The notes under the pieces were generated by a model. The model worked only from the letters and a program-made list of their open reading frames with translations. It was not told the DNA's origin and did not search any database. From the NCBI GenBank assembly GCA_020425605.1, contig JAGQRH010000026.1, positions 1-56,550 on the forward strand: a stretch of DNA of 56,550 bases. The letters run 5' to 3'. This DNA is from Planctomycetota bacterium. GTDB taxonomy: Bacteria > Planctomycetota > UBA8742 > UBA2392. Positions 49,814 to 56,550 of this stretch are shown here, piece after piece; position 1 is the first letter of the stretch; each line of letters starts with the position of its first letter. The translations under genes and the position numbers were made by a program.

Positions 49814-50051
49814 TATTGGTCCCGACGTCAAGCGGCTGATTGTGGGGGGGTGAAAGGTTACCGTCAACGGGCGCTTGATCCCTGTGCAATCCGGGAGATA
49901 ATGGTTGGACTCATCGGGCAGCCAGTGTTGATTGACACCCGCCATGTGGCTGGTAGTTTGGATGGATTGTCCGAGAATTTTTTGATCCCGGCTTTGAACG
50001 GGGGGTCAGCTGTCTATGCCCCATACGGATGCCGGCTTTAAGGACGGCGTC

Positions 50052-50786
50052 ATGGTCGTGCGAATGGTCACGGCTACAGACGTCGGTATGCAGCGCAAGA
50101 ACAACGAGGACTCTTCCGTCGTGGTGGAAGAGGCTGGGTTGTGCGTTGTCGCCGACGGCATGGGCGGGCATCTCGGAGGCGAGATCGCGTCCAATATTGC
50201 CATTGAGACCGTGTCCGAGGCCTTCAAGAACCGCCCCAAGAACGGCCAGGATGAGCGCAGGGATGCCGAGCTGCTCACCAAGTGCATCAAGACGGCCAAC
50301 AAAGAAATCTACCGCCGCGGCAACGCTGATGCGGCACTCAAGAACATGGGTACCACCATCGTCGCAGCCGTGCTGGCAGGCGACTACGTCGTAACCGCGA
50401 ACGTGGGTGACAGCCGCATTTACCGCATGCGTGACGGTAAGTTCGCTCAGGTCACTGAGGATCATTCCTGGGTCGGTGAGCTGCGGAAAAAGAACCTGAT
50501 CAGTGAAGAAGACGCCCGCAGCCACCCGTTGAAGAACATTATCACCCGGGCTCTCGGGATGGAGCCAACGGTTGAAGTCGACGTGAAGTGGGAGAAGGTC
50601 AAGTCCGGTGACCTATACCTGCTTTGCAGTGACGGGCTGACGGACCTGATCCCTGATGCAGAGATCAGTCAGAAGGTGGCGGCCGGTGCTGGTAAGCTCG
50701 ATGTCATCGCAACTTCCCTGATTGAAGCCGCCAACGCGGCGGGCGGCACAGACAACATCACCGTGGGACTGTGCAAGGTCGAGTAG
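50052..50786 (+). CDS. PP2C-family serine/threonine protein phosphatase (Stp1-like)
   Basis: A 244-aa metal-dependent phosphatase that dephosphorylates substrates of Hanks-type kinases. Motifs: DVGMQRKNNED (10-20), VVADGMGGHLGGE (33-45) with metal ligand Asp35, ANVGDSRIY, LLCSDGLTD and GGTDNIT. It is full length. ATG 50052 has AGGA 7 nt upstream; the ATG at 50016 has none. No kinase gene is present. A terminator follows, so it appears to be monocistronic. Confidence 0.95.
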   Translation: MVVRMVTATDVGMQRKNNEDSSVVVEEAGLCVVADGMGGHLGGEIASNIAIETVSEAFKNRPKNGQDERRDAELLTKCIKTANKEIYRRGNADAALKNMGTTIVAAVLAGDYVVTANVGDSRIYRMRDGKFAQVTEDHSWVGELRKKNLISEEDARSHPLKNIITRALGMEPTVEVDVKWEKVKSGDLYLLCSDGLTDLIPDAEISQKVAAGAGKLDVIATSLIEAANAAGGTDNITVGLCKVE

Positions 50787-50817
50787 TCTGAAAGAAGTCT
50801 CCACCAGTCCCGCCAAC

Positions 50818-50838
50818 CGGCCCCGTAGGGGCCGTTTT
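50818..50838 (+). terminator. Rho-independent terminator of the PP2C gene
   Basis: A 7-bp perfect stem, CGGCCCC with GGGGCCG, has a GTA loop followed by TTTTC. Confidence 0.85.
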
Positions 50839-50924
50839 CATTGGTAAGCGGGGACTTTTGTACTGGTGCACCCAGAAAAATGCAGAATGCCTTGAGGTTT
50901 TTGCCCGGCTAACGCGTCACAAGT

Positions 50925-51479
50925 GTGGTGGAACTGGAAACGAAGCAGCAATCCGACGACGCATTGGTCGCCCGGTTCCGCCGAGGCGATGCTGACGCAT
51001 TTGCGCGGCTGTATCAGCGCCATCGGCATGGTCTTTTCGGCTATGCGCTGAGCTTTTATCGCCAGGAAGCGCCGGCCGCCGACGCAGTACAGGAGCTATG
51101 GCTGGGCTTTCTGGAGAACATTGAGAGCCTCGCCGGGGTCGCGAACGTGCGGGCATATCTGTACCGCAGCCTTCGCAACCGTGTGCTGGACGAGTTTCGA
51201 CGCAAGAAGAGGGAAGTGAACGCCCTGGGCCAGACCGATGCGATCACGCTGATTCGGCCCAGGGACACAGTGGCCTCCCGCGAAGAGGCTCAACAATTGA
51301 ATGAGGCGCTGATGCGCCTGCCCGAGGAGCAGCGCGAAGTAGTGCTGTTGCGGATTTACGGCGAGATGAAGTTTGCGGACATTGCGGACGTTCTCCAGAC
51401 CAGTACCAAGACGGTGGAAAGCCGCCACCGGCTTGCACTTGAGAAGCTGCGTGAATGGCTACAAACGACAAACCTATGA
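50925..51479 (+). CDS. ECF-family RNA polymerase sigma factor
   Basis: A 184-aa sigma factor. Region 2: ADAFARLYQRHRHGLFGYAL, then DAVQELWLGFLENI and NVRAYLYRSLRNRVLDEFRR. Region 4: LPEEQREVVLLRIYGEMKFA, then TSTKTVESRHRLALEKLREW. The start is GTG 50925 (a second GTG follows). It runs directly into the zinc-ribbon membrane protein gene, whose frame overlaps the sigma stop through an ATGA at 51476. The downstream membrane protein may be its regulator or target. Confidence 0.9.
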   Translation: MVELETKQQSDDALVARFRRGDADAFARLYQRHRHGLFGYALSFYRQEAPAADAVQELWLGFLENIESLAGVANVRAYLYRSLRNRVLDEFRRKKREVNALGQTDAITLIRPRDTVASREEAQQLNEALMRLPEEQREVVLLRIYGEMKFADIADVLQTSTKTVESRHRLALEKLREWLQTTNL

Positions 51480-51673
51480 GCAACACGGACCCGATAGGAA
51501 ACCGCTTCCGTGGCCCGACACCGCCGCCTGCCGTGGACCGCAAAGTCCTGAAGGCAGCGGCAGATAGGGCTGCGGGACTCAGCAATGAGGGCGGGCCGCG
51601 CCTTTCAGATGGCGGTGAAAAGTCATACAGTAACCAATCGACGAAAACGCCAAAAAGCAGGGAGCAGACCACG

Positions 51674-54154
51674 ATGTCAGACGACAACATCGTATTTCCA
51701 TGTCCGGCATGCGGAACGAAGTACAGCGTCTCACCGCACCATGCAGGCAAGAAAACCACCTGCAAGAAGTGCGGCGCGTCCGTGACAGTGCCAACGCCGC
51801 AGGTCGCGAACCCCACAATCGTGGGCGGAACCCGCACCATTCGCCGCGCGGACATCGATCCGGGTGCCTCAGCCCGTGAAGAAGCCGTGGAGGCCGGCCG
51901 CGCATCCGACGTGGACATGAGCGGCGGCCAGAGCGTCCTTCGTAAGGAAGAAACCGTAATCGGTGCCCCGCCGATGAATGTTGGAACTCGCGGCCCTGCG
52001 CAGCGCGGCGGCACGCGTCCCGCGCCTGCTGGTGGGCGACCGACGGGCCGCCCGAACCCGGGGCGACCGTCGCCGTATGGCGGACCGGGAGCGCCTGCCA
52101 AGAAGAACAACATGCCGATGATGCTGGGTATCGGTGGCGGCGTGCTGGCCCTGATCCTGGTTGTGGTGATTATTGCCGCATCTTCGGGCGGCGGCGGTGG
52201 TGGTGGTGACGGCTCTGGTACCGACGGTGATGTGGCCGGCGCAGACGGCAGTGCAGGCACACCGAAGCTGGATGCCGACGCGCAGCTGCTTGCCGAGATG
52301 CGCAAGAACTACAACAACTACGAAGCCCTGACGGCCGACCAGGTGAAGTACTACTACGTCGAGGCCGGCAAGCGCAAAGACAACGCCGAGTTCAAGGCAC
52401 AGCAGTCTGACTGGGCCAAGGCCCTCGCCCGCAAGGCCGACTCGAGCGGCAACGCAGACGAGCTGGCCGACATCGCCTTGATGCTGGATACGGACGGCTA
52501 TCCCGGCTCAAGAGTCCTGCTCGACACCGCCTGGAAGGCGCTCAAGACAGCCAAGAAGGCAACTCGCGAGGTCAAGGAAACGGACCCGGACGGACGTCAG
52601 CACATGACGCTCAAGCCGAATCCGAAGTTCAAAGACATCGTGGAGCGCCTCGGCTGGATGCCTTACAAGAAGCCCATCGAAATGGATGAGGCGCAACTGT
52701 ACGAGTGTGAAGGCGCCAAGGAATACAACAACGCGTACCTCGACATTGACCAGGTGTTCCGCGACGTTGAACTGTATCCGCCGGAAATGATCTCGTCCCT
52801 CAAGGACCTTGAGGGAAAGGCGCTCGATTCATTGAAGGCGCTCAAAGATCTGGATGCAAAGGATGGGTTCGCCATCCGCGCCCGGCAGGCCTGGCTCCGC
52901 TTCAAACAGAAGCAGGGCGGCGGCAAGGTGGACCGCCAGAAGGGTAAACGCAGCTTCAGCGCAAAGGCCATGGGCCGCGAAAGCGAGTCCATCGACCAGA
53001 TCTGGACCTACACCTACTGGAAGCCCTTCATGGTGTACGTCGAGAGGGGCATCGGTCAGGACGATCTCGATGCGGACTTCATTGAGTCTCTCGAGAGCAA
53101 GGCCGCGCTGCTCAAGCACGAGTACGACTGGTTCAGTGAGCACCTGATCAACAAGTACAACCTTCAGCGCGTAAAGCCCGAACACGATGCCGAACGCGCC
53201 GAGCAAGAAGGCTGGCCGATGGAGATCGTGGTTTTCAAGGACAGCGCCACGATGGCTCAGTTCTATGAAGACTCTTCTGGCCAGCCCGCGCCTCCGGGCG
53301 TTCGAGCCTATTACTCACCACGCAATGAGCGCGTCGTAACCTATGACGACACCGCCGACATGAGCCCCGACACCCAGTGGTTCAACGAGTCCGTGCTGAT
53401 ACACGAGAGCTTCCACATGCTTTCGGATTTCTACGCGGCCAACCCGATGTTCGACGAGGACGAAATGCAGACTCGTCCGCGCTACCCGAACATTCTGGTT
53501 CAGGAAGGCCTGACGGACTCTGTTTCCGGCTTTTCCCGCGAAGGCGAAGGGCTGAACGCGACGTACGAGTTCCTGCAGCTGAATCACATCCGCCTGCGCG
53601 ACTTCCAGCACATCTATGATCTGCTGGGCAAGAACCTCCTGTACCGTGTGCGTGATGCCCTCGATTGCCGGCATTACGGTCAGTGCGTCAACAAGGCGTT
53701 TGAGCGTGCAGCGGAGTTGAAGCTGAAGCTGAACCCGCTGTGGCTCCAGCAGGCCGCGCTGGGCGTGTACTACCCGACCGTCTGCCAGATGAGCTACTTC
53801 TTCCAGAACTACAAGGAGGGCGGCAAGTACCCGTATCGGGACAAGTGGTGGGACTACCTCGGCAAGAGCTACACAGGCGAGATCAAGACCAGCAACTGGA
53901 GCGACAACACCGGTATCGTCAAGTTCAAGGAAATCTTCGGCATCAAGAACGACAAGGATTGGGACGACCTCGACAAAAAGTTCGTCGACTTCACCCTCAA
54001 TCTCAGCCCGGAAGATGTCGGCAAGGGCGGCGGTATCGACGACAAGGGCGCCAAGGAGGGCGACAGCATCAACCCGGGCCTGCCGCCGATGCCGGGCCTG
54101 CTCCCCGGTGAAAGCGGCAAGGCCGTACTGCCCAGCCGGGAAGACGAAGAGTAG
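51674..54154 (+). CDS. Zinc-ribbon, single-TM protein with HExxH metallopeptidase-like domain
   Basis: 826 aa from ATG 51674 (GGGAG 9 nt upstream). An in-frame extension to ATG 51476, overlapping the sigma stop, would give 892 aa; its end is low-complexity with poor codon usage, so the shorter form is preferred. Residues 1-40 are a CxxC-CxxC zinc ribbon (Cys10, 13, 30, 33). A Pro/Gly/Arg-rich linker, a TM segment (~147-170) and a Gly/Asp linker follow. The C-terminal domain has HESFH (577-581) and VQEGLTD (Glu611 as possible third ligand), the gluzincin layout also seen at 30644. The cytoplasmic ribbon and outside peptidase suggest a signalling role linked to the ECF factor (inference). Confidence 0.8.
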   Translation: MSDDNIVFPCPACGTKYSVSPHHAGKKTTCKKCGASVTVPTPQVANPTIVGGTRTIRRADIDPGASAREEAVEAGRASDVDMSGGQSVLRKEETVIGAPPMNVGTRGPAQRGGTRPAPAGGRPTGRPNPGRPSPYGGPGAPAKKNNMPMMLGIGGGVLALILVVVIIAASSGGGGGGGDGSGTDGDVAGADGSAGTPKLDADAQLLAEMRKNYNNYEALTADQVKYYYVEAGKRKDNAEFKAQQSDWAKALARKADSSGNADELADIALMLDTDGYPGSRVLLDTAWKALKTAKKATREVKETDPDGRQHMTLKPNPKFKDIVERLGWMPYKKPIEMDEAQLYECEGAKEYNNAYLDIDQVFRDVELYPPEMISSLKDLEGKALDSLKALKDLDAKDGFAIRARQAWLRFKQKQGGGKVDRQKGKRSFSAKAMGRESESIDQIWTYTYWKPFMVYVERGIGQDDLDADFIESLESKAALLKHEYDWFSEHLINKYNLQRVKPEHDAERAEQEGWPMEIVVFKDSATMAQFYEDSSGQPAPPGVRAYYSPRNERVVTYDDTADMSPDTQWFNESVLIHESFHMLSDFYAANPMFDEDEMQTRPRYPNILVQEGLTDSVSGFSREGEGLNATYEFLQLNHIRLRDFQHIYDLLGKNLLYRVRDALDCRHYGQCVNKAFERAAELKLKLNPLWLQQAALGVYYPTVCQMSYFFQNYKEGGKYPYRDKWWDYLGKSYTGEIKTSNWSDNTGIVKFKEIFGIKNDKDWDDLDKKFVDFTLNLSPEDVGKGGGIDDKGAKEGDSINPGLPPMPGLLPGESGKAVLPSREDEE

Positions 54155-54175
54155 TTTCACGCGAATACAAGACAC

Positions 54176-54195
54176 GGGGGGCCCTCGGGCCTCCC
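54176..54195 (+). terminator. GC-rich hairpin after the metallopeptidase gene
   Basis: GGGGGGCCC with GGGCCTCCC (one G-U pair) is followed by GTTGTATTT, 21 bases after the stop codon. Confidence 0.6.
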
Positions 54196-54246
54196 GTTGT
54201 ATTTCATCTGCTTCAACTGTCGCAAACTGCCTATCAGGAAGATCAT

Positions 54247-54269
54247 AGGGTTGGCGTGCGCCAACCCTT
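54247..54269 (+). terminator. Second hairpin in the 241-bp gap before icmF
   Basis: GGGTTGGC with GCCAACCC (8-bp perfect stem) has a GTGC loop followed by TTT. The remaining bases up to 54395 show no gene or clear promoter. Confidence 0.65.
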
Positions 54270-54395
54270 TGGCCGCTTTCGGACCTTTGAGGTCTACTAA
54301 CTCAGGCCCATCCGGTTTATAAAGAAGGCTGCAAAAGCCCTGCGCAGCGAGAGCGGCATTGTCCGCGGCCGCGCATGTGACTTTGCGGCGATAAC

Positions 54396-56550
54396 ATGAA
54401 ACAGGCAACTCAGATCAAGACCAAGGTTCGCTTCGTGACGGCCGCGTCGTTGTTCGACGGTCACGATGTGTCCATTAACATCATGCGCCGACTGCTGCAG
54501 GCCCACGGTGCGGAAGTCATCCATCTCGGCCACAACCGCAGCGCCGAGGAAATTGTCAACGCAGCCATCGAAGAAGACGCCCAGGGCATCGCCGTCAGCA
54601 GCTATCAGGGCGGCCATATGGAGTTCTTCAAGTACATGCACGACCTGCTGCGCGAAAAGGGCGCAGGCCACATAAAGATCTTCGGGGGCGGCGGCGGCGT
54701 AATCGTCCCTGAAGAAATTGCCGAGCTGCATGCCTATGGCATCAACCGCATTTTCAGCCCTCACGACGGCCGCGAACTTGGCCTCGACGGCATGATCAAC
54801 CTGATGCTGGCCGAATGCAATTTCAGCACGGCCGCACACCTGAACGGCGAGCTGACGAACTTTGACACCAGCCACAAGGGAAGCGTCGCACGGCTGATCA
54901 GCCTCGCTGAGCTGAATGGCGACGCGCCGACTGAAGAGCACGACAAGCTGACGCAGGAAATTCGCCAGCGGAAATCGCAGCGCAAGACGCTCGCGCCGGT
55001 CATCGGCATTACAGGAACAGGCGGCAGCGGCAAGTCGAGCCTGACCGACGAGCTGCTGCGGCGTTATCTGCTCGATTTCGACAACCAGACCGTGGCAGTG
55101 CTCAGTATCGACCCGACGCGCAAACGCACCGGTGGTGCGCTGCTCGGCGACCGCATCCGCATGAATTCCCTGAACAACGACCGCGTGTTCATGCGCAGCC
55201 TGGCCACACGCGAAAGCCACAGTGAAATCAGCGACGCGCTGGATGAAGCAATCGAGATCTGTCAGGCGGCCGGCTACGACCTCATCCTTGTGGAAACCAG
55301 CGGCATCGGCCAGGGCGACGACGAAATCACCAAGTTCGCCGACGTCAGCCTCTACGTTATGACACCCGAGTTCGGCGCGCCCACGCAGCTCGAGAAGATC
55401 GAGATGCTGGATTTTGCCGACATGGTGGCGCTCAACAAATTCGAGCGCCGCGGCAGCAAGGACGCCCTTCGCGACATCCGAAAGCAGGTCTGGCGCAACA
55501 AGGGCGCACCGGCCAATGACCAGCCGACTGACATGCCGGTCTACCCGACGATTGCCGCCCAGTTCAACGACCTTGGCGTGAACAAGCTGTATCAGGACCT
55601 GCTGGTTCGCCTGTCTGAAGCTTCCGGCCGCAAGCTGGAGACTCGCTACTTCACTCAAGTGGCGGGTCCGGAGGGGCCTGAGCAGCTGACCGTAGTGCCC
55701 GGCAAGCGTATTCGTTACCTGTCCGAAGTGTCGGACAGCGTGCGCGGCTACCACAAGTGGATCGCTGAGCAGCGCGTGATCGCGGGCAAGCTCGGTGCGA
55801 CCTACAGCGTGCTGCAGGACCTCGGTGACAAGGCCACAAAGCCGTTCGAGAAGATCGCCGACAAGCACGAAGACGCAGCAATCGCAAAGCTTCGCAAGCG
55901 CTACAATCAGCTGCTGCTCGAGCTGGACCCCGCCTGCATCCGCGAATTGCAGGCATGGCCCGAGCTGCAGAAGTCGTATACGGCCGAAGAGAACGTCTAC
56001 GAAGTCCGCGGCCGAGAAATTCATGTCGCGAACTACACGAAGACGCTCAGCGGCACCCAGCTGCCCAAGGTCGCGCTGCCGAAGTACCGCGACTGGGGTG
56101 ACGTATTGGTCTGGCTGCTGGAAGAGAATGTCCCCGGACGTTTCCCGTACACCGCCGGCGTGTATCCGTACAAGCGCAGCGGCGAAGACCCAACCCGCAT
56201 GTTCGCGGGCGAAGGCCCGGCCACCCGCACCAATGCGCGCTTTCACCTGGTTTCTGAAGGCCAGCCGGCCGCGCGCCTCAGCACGGCGTTTGACAGTGTC
56301 ACGCTGTACGGCGAAGACCCGCACGAACGCCCGGACATCTACGGCAAGGTCGGCGAATCCGGCGTGGCGATCTTCACGGTCGAGGAAATCGAGATCCTGT
56401 ACGCAGGCTTCGACCTGTGTGCCCCGACCACCAGCGTCAGCATGACGATCAACGGCCCGGCGCCGATCATCCTCGCGTTCTTCTTCAACGCCGCCACGCG
56501 CCAGCAGGCCCGCAAGTTCCTGATGGAAAAGGGCAAGCTCAAGCCCGACC
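54396..56550 (+). CDS. icmF: Fused isobutyryl-CoA mutase (IcmF), N-terminal ~718 residues; runs off the window
   Basis: Open without a stop to the right edge. The B12-binding domain comes first (~10-150): LFDGHDVSINIMRRLL with His23 as cobalt ligand, HLGHNRSAEEIV, and FGGGGGVIVPEEI. Next is the G domain (~195-460), with Walker A GITGTGGSGKSS (204-215), DPTRKRTGGALLGDRIRMN, VETSGIGQGDDE and NKFE. The mutase TIM barrel begins near 560 and is incomplete. IcmF interconverts isobutyryl-CoA and n-butyryl-CoA using adenosylcobalamin, with its built-in MeaI-type chaperone GTPase. The family length is ~1,080-1,100, so about one third is missing. There is no Shine-Dalgarno before ATG 54396. Confidence 0.93.
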   Translation, partial: MKQATQIKTKVRFVTAASLFDGHDVSINIMRRLLQAHGAEVIHLGHNRSAEEIVNAAIEEDAQGIAVSSYQGGHMEFFKYMHDLLREKGAGHIKIFGGGGGVIVPEEIAELHAYGINRIFSPHDGRELGLDGMINLMLAECNFSTAAHLNGELTNFDTSHKGSVARLISLAELNGDAPTEEHDKLTQEIRQRKSQRKTLAPVIGITGTGGSGKSSLTDELLRRYLLDFDNQTVAVLSIDPTRKRTGGALLGDRIRMNSLNNDRVFMRSLATRESHSEISDALDEAIEICQAAGYDLILVETSGIGQGDDEITKFADVSLYVMTPEFGAPTQLEKIEMLDFADMVALNKFERRGSKDALRDIRKQVWRNKGAPANDQPTDMPVYPTIAAQFNDLGVNKLYQDLLVRLSEASGRKLETRYFTQVAGPEGPEQLTVVPGKRIRYLSEVSDSVRGYHKWIAEQRVIAGKLGATYSVLQDLGDKATKPFEKIADKHEDAAIAKLRKRYNQLLLELDPACIRELQAWPELQKSYTAEENVYEVRGREIHVANYTKTLSGTQLPKVALPKYRDWGDVLVWLLEENVPGRFPYTAGVYPYKRSGEDPTRMFAGEGPATRTNARFHLVSEGQPAARLSTAFDSVTLYGEDPHERPDIYGKVGESGVAIFTVEEIEILYAGFDLCAPTTSVSMTINGPAPIILAFFFNAATRQQARKFLMEKGKLKPD

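Noticed and set aside
49896..50041. Short ORF (about 47 codons) with GGGAG before an ATG upstream of the PP2C gene
   Set aside because: Codon usage is unlike neighbours, no homology-like features, and it ends just before the PP2C ribosome-binding site; more likely the PP2C leader.

Overview
The window is about 56.5 kb of high-GC (roughly 60-65%) bacterial chromosome with dense, ordinary gene packing on both strands. No phage, insertion sequence, CRISPR array, rRNA or tRNA was seen. The organism is a diderm: an OprO/OprP-type beta-barrel ending in Phe and several exported TPR, metallopeptidase and lipoprotein genes point to an outer membrane. N-terminal CxxC zinc ribbons followed by one TM segment, HExxH/WLAEG exported peptidases, large TPR proteins, several ECF sigma factors and an in-frame UGA that looks like selenocysteine are all reminiscent of Planctomycetota. 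That placement is inference only. Translation starts are mixed: some genes have clear GGAG-type sites. At least nine others have no Shine-Dalgarno but a TAnnnT-like hexamer exactly 6 nt before the start, suggesting leaderless mRNAs.

Layout. 1-4.2 kb: end of a 2-Cys peroxiredoxin, then glycolysis (gap, pfkA, and convergent pyk). 4.4-8.9 kb: tandem small GYF-like paralogues, a J-like/TM/TssM-C-terminus-like protein, a GH18-LysM lipoprotein and a PlsC acyltransferase. 8.9-12.5 kb: an NAD/ADP-ribose island (NADAR, short SPFH, full SPFH, divergent NAD kinase). Its two promoters carry the same AGTGT-N7-ACACT box in the same place between -35 and -10. 12.5-19.3 kb: protoporphyrinogen oxidase, a structured 3' region, the MeaB GTPase, a membrane HEAT-like protein, an ECF sigma factor with a SnoaL-like tail, and a double-VOC protein. 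19.4-28 kb: two TPR genes plus a relic of a third, all beginning at the same STAND-ATPase motif; a YeeE/YedE pair with a truncated duplicate 2.1 kb away; and formate-THF ligase. 28-36.3 kb: an envelope-directed block with an exported thioredoxin-like/toroid protein, an exported TPR/MA-clan peptidase, an M48-TPR lipoprotein and a probable exported thioredoxin-like selenoprotein (UGA at 35428). 36.4-45.8 kb: ECF sigma/zinc anti-sigma pair with a G9 tract at the sigma start, PhhB, a coiled-coil protein, guanine deaminase, XseA, an EF-hand protein and an exported HEAT-like protein. 45.8-49.8 kb: a ketosynthase, chain-length-factor-like and thioesterase trio, then the porin. 50-56.5 kb: PP2C phosphatase, ECF sigma, zinc-ribbon/TM/HExxH protein, and the first two thirds of fused isobutyryl-CoA mutase (IcmF).

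The most novel-looking system is the 8.9-12.5 kb NADAR-SPFH-SPFH-NAD kinase island with its shared operator. A palindromic repeat also sits in frame inside its NAD kinase gene. The next most interesting are the selenoprotein and the leaderless-start pattern.
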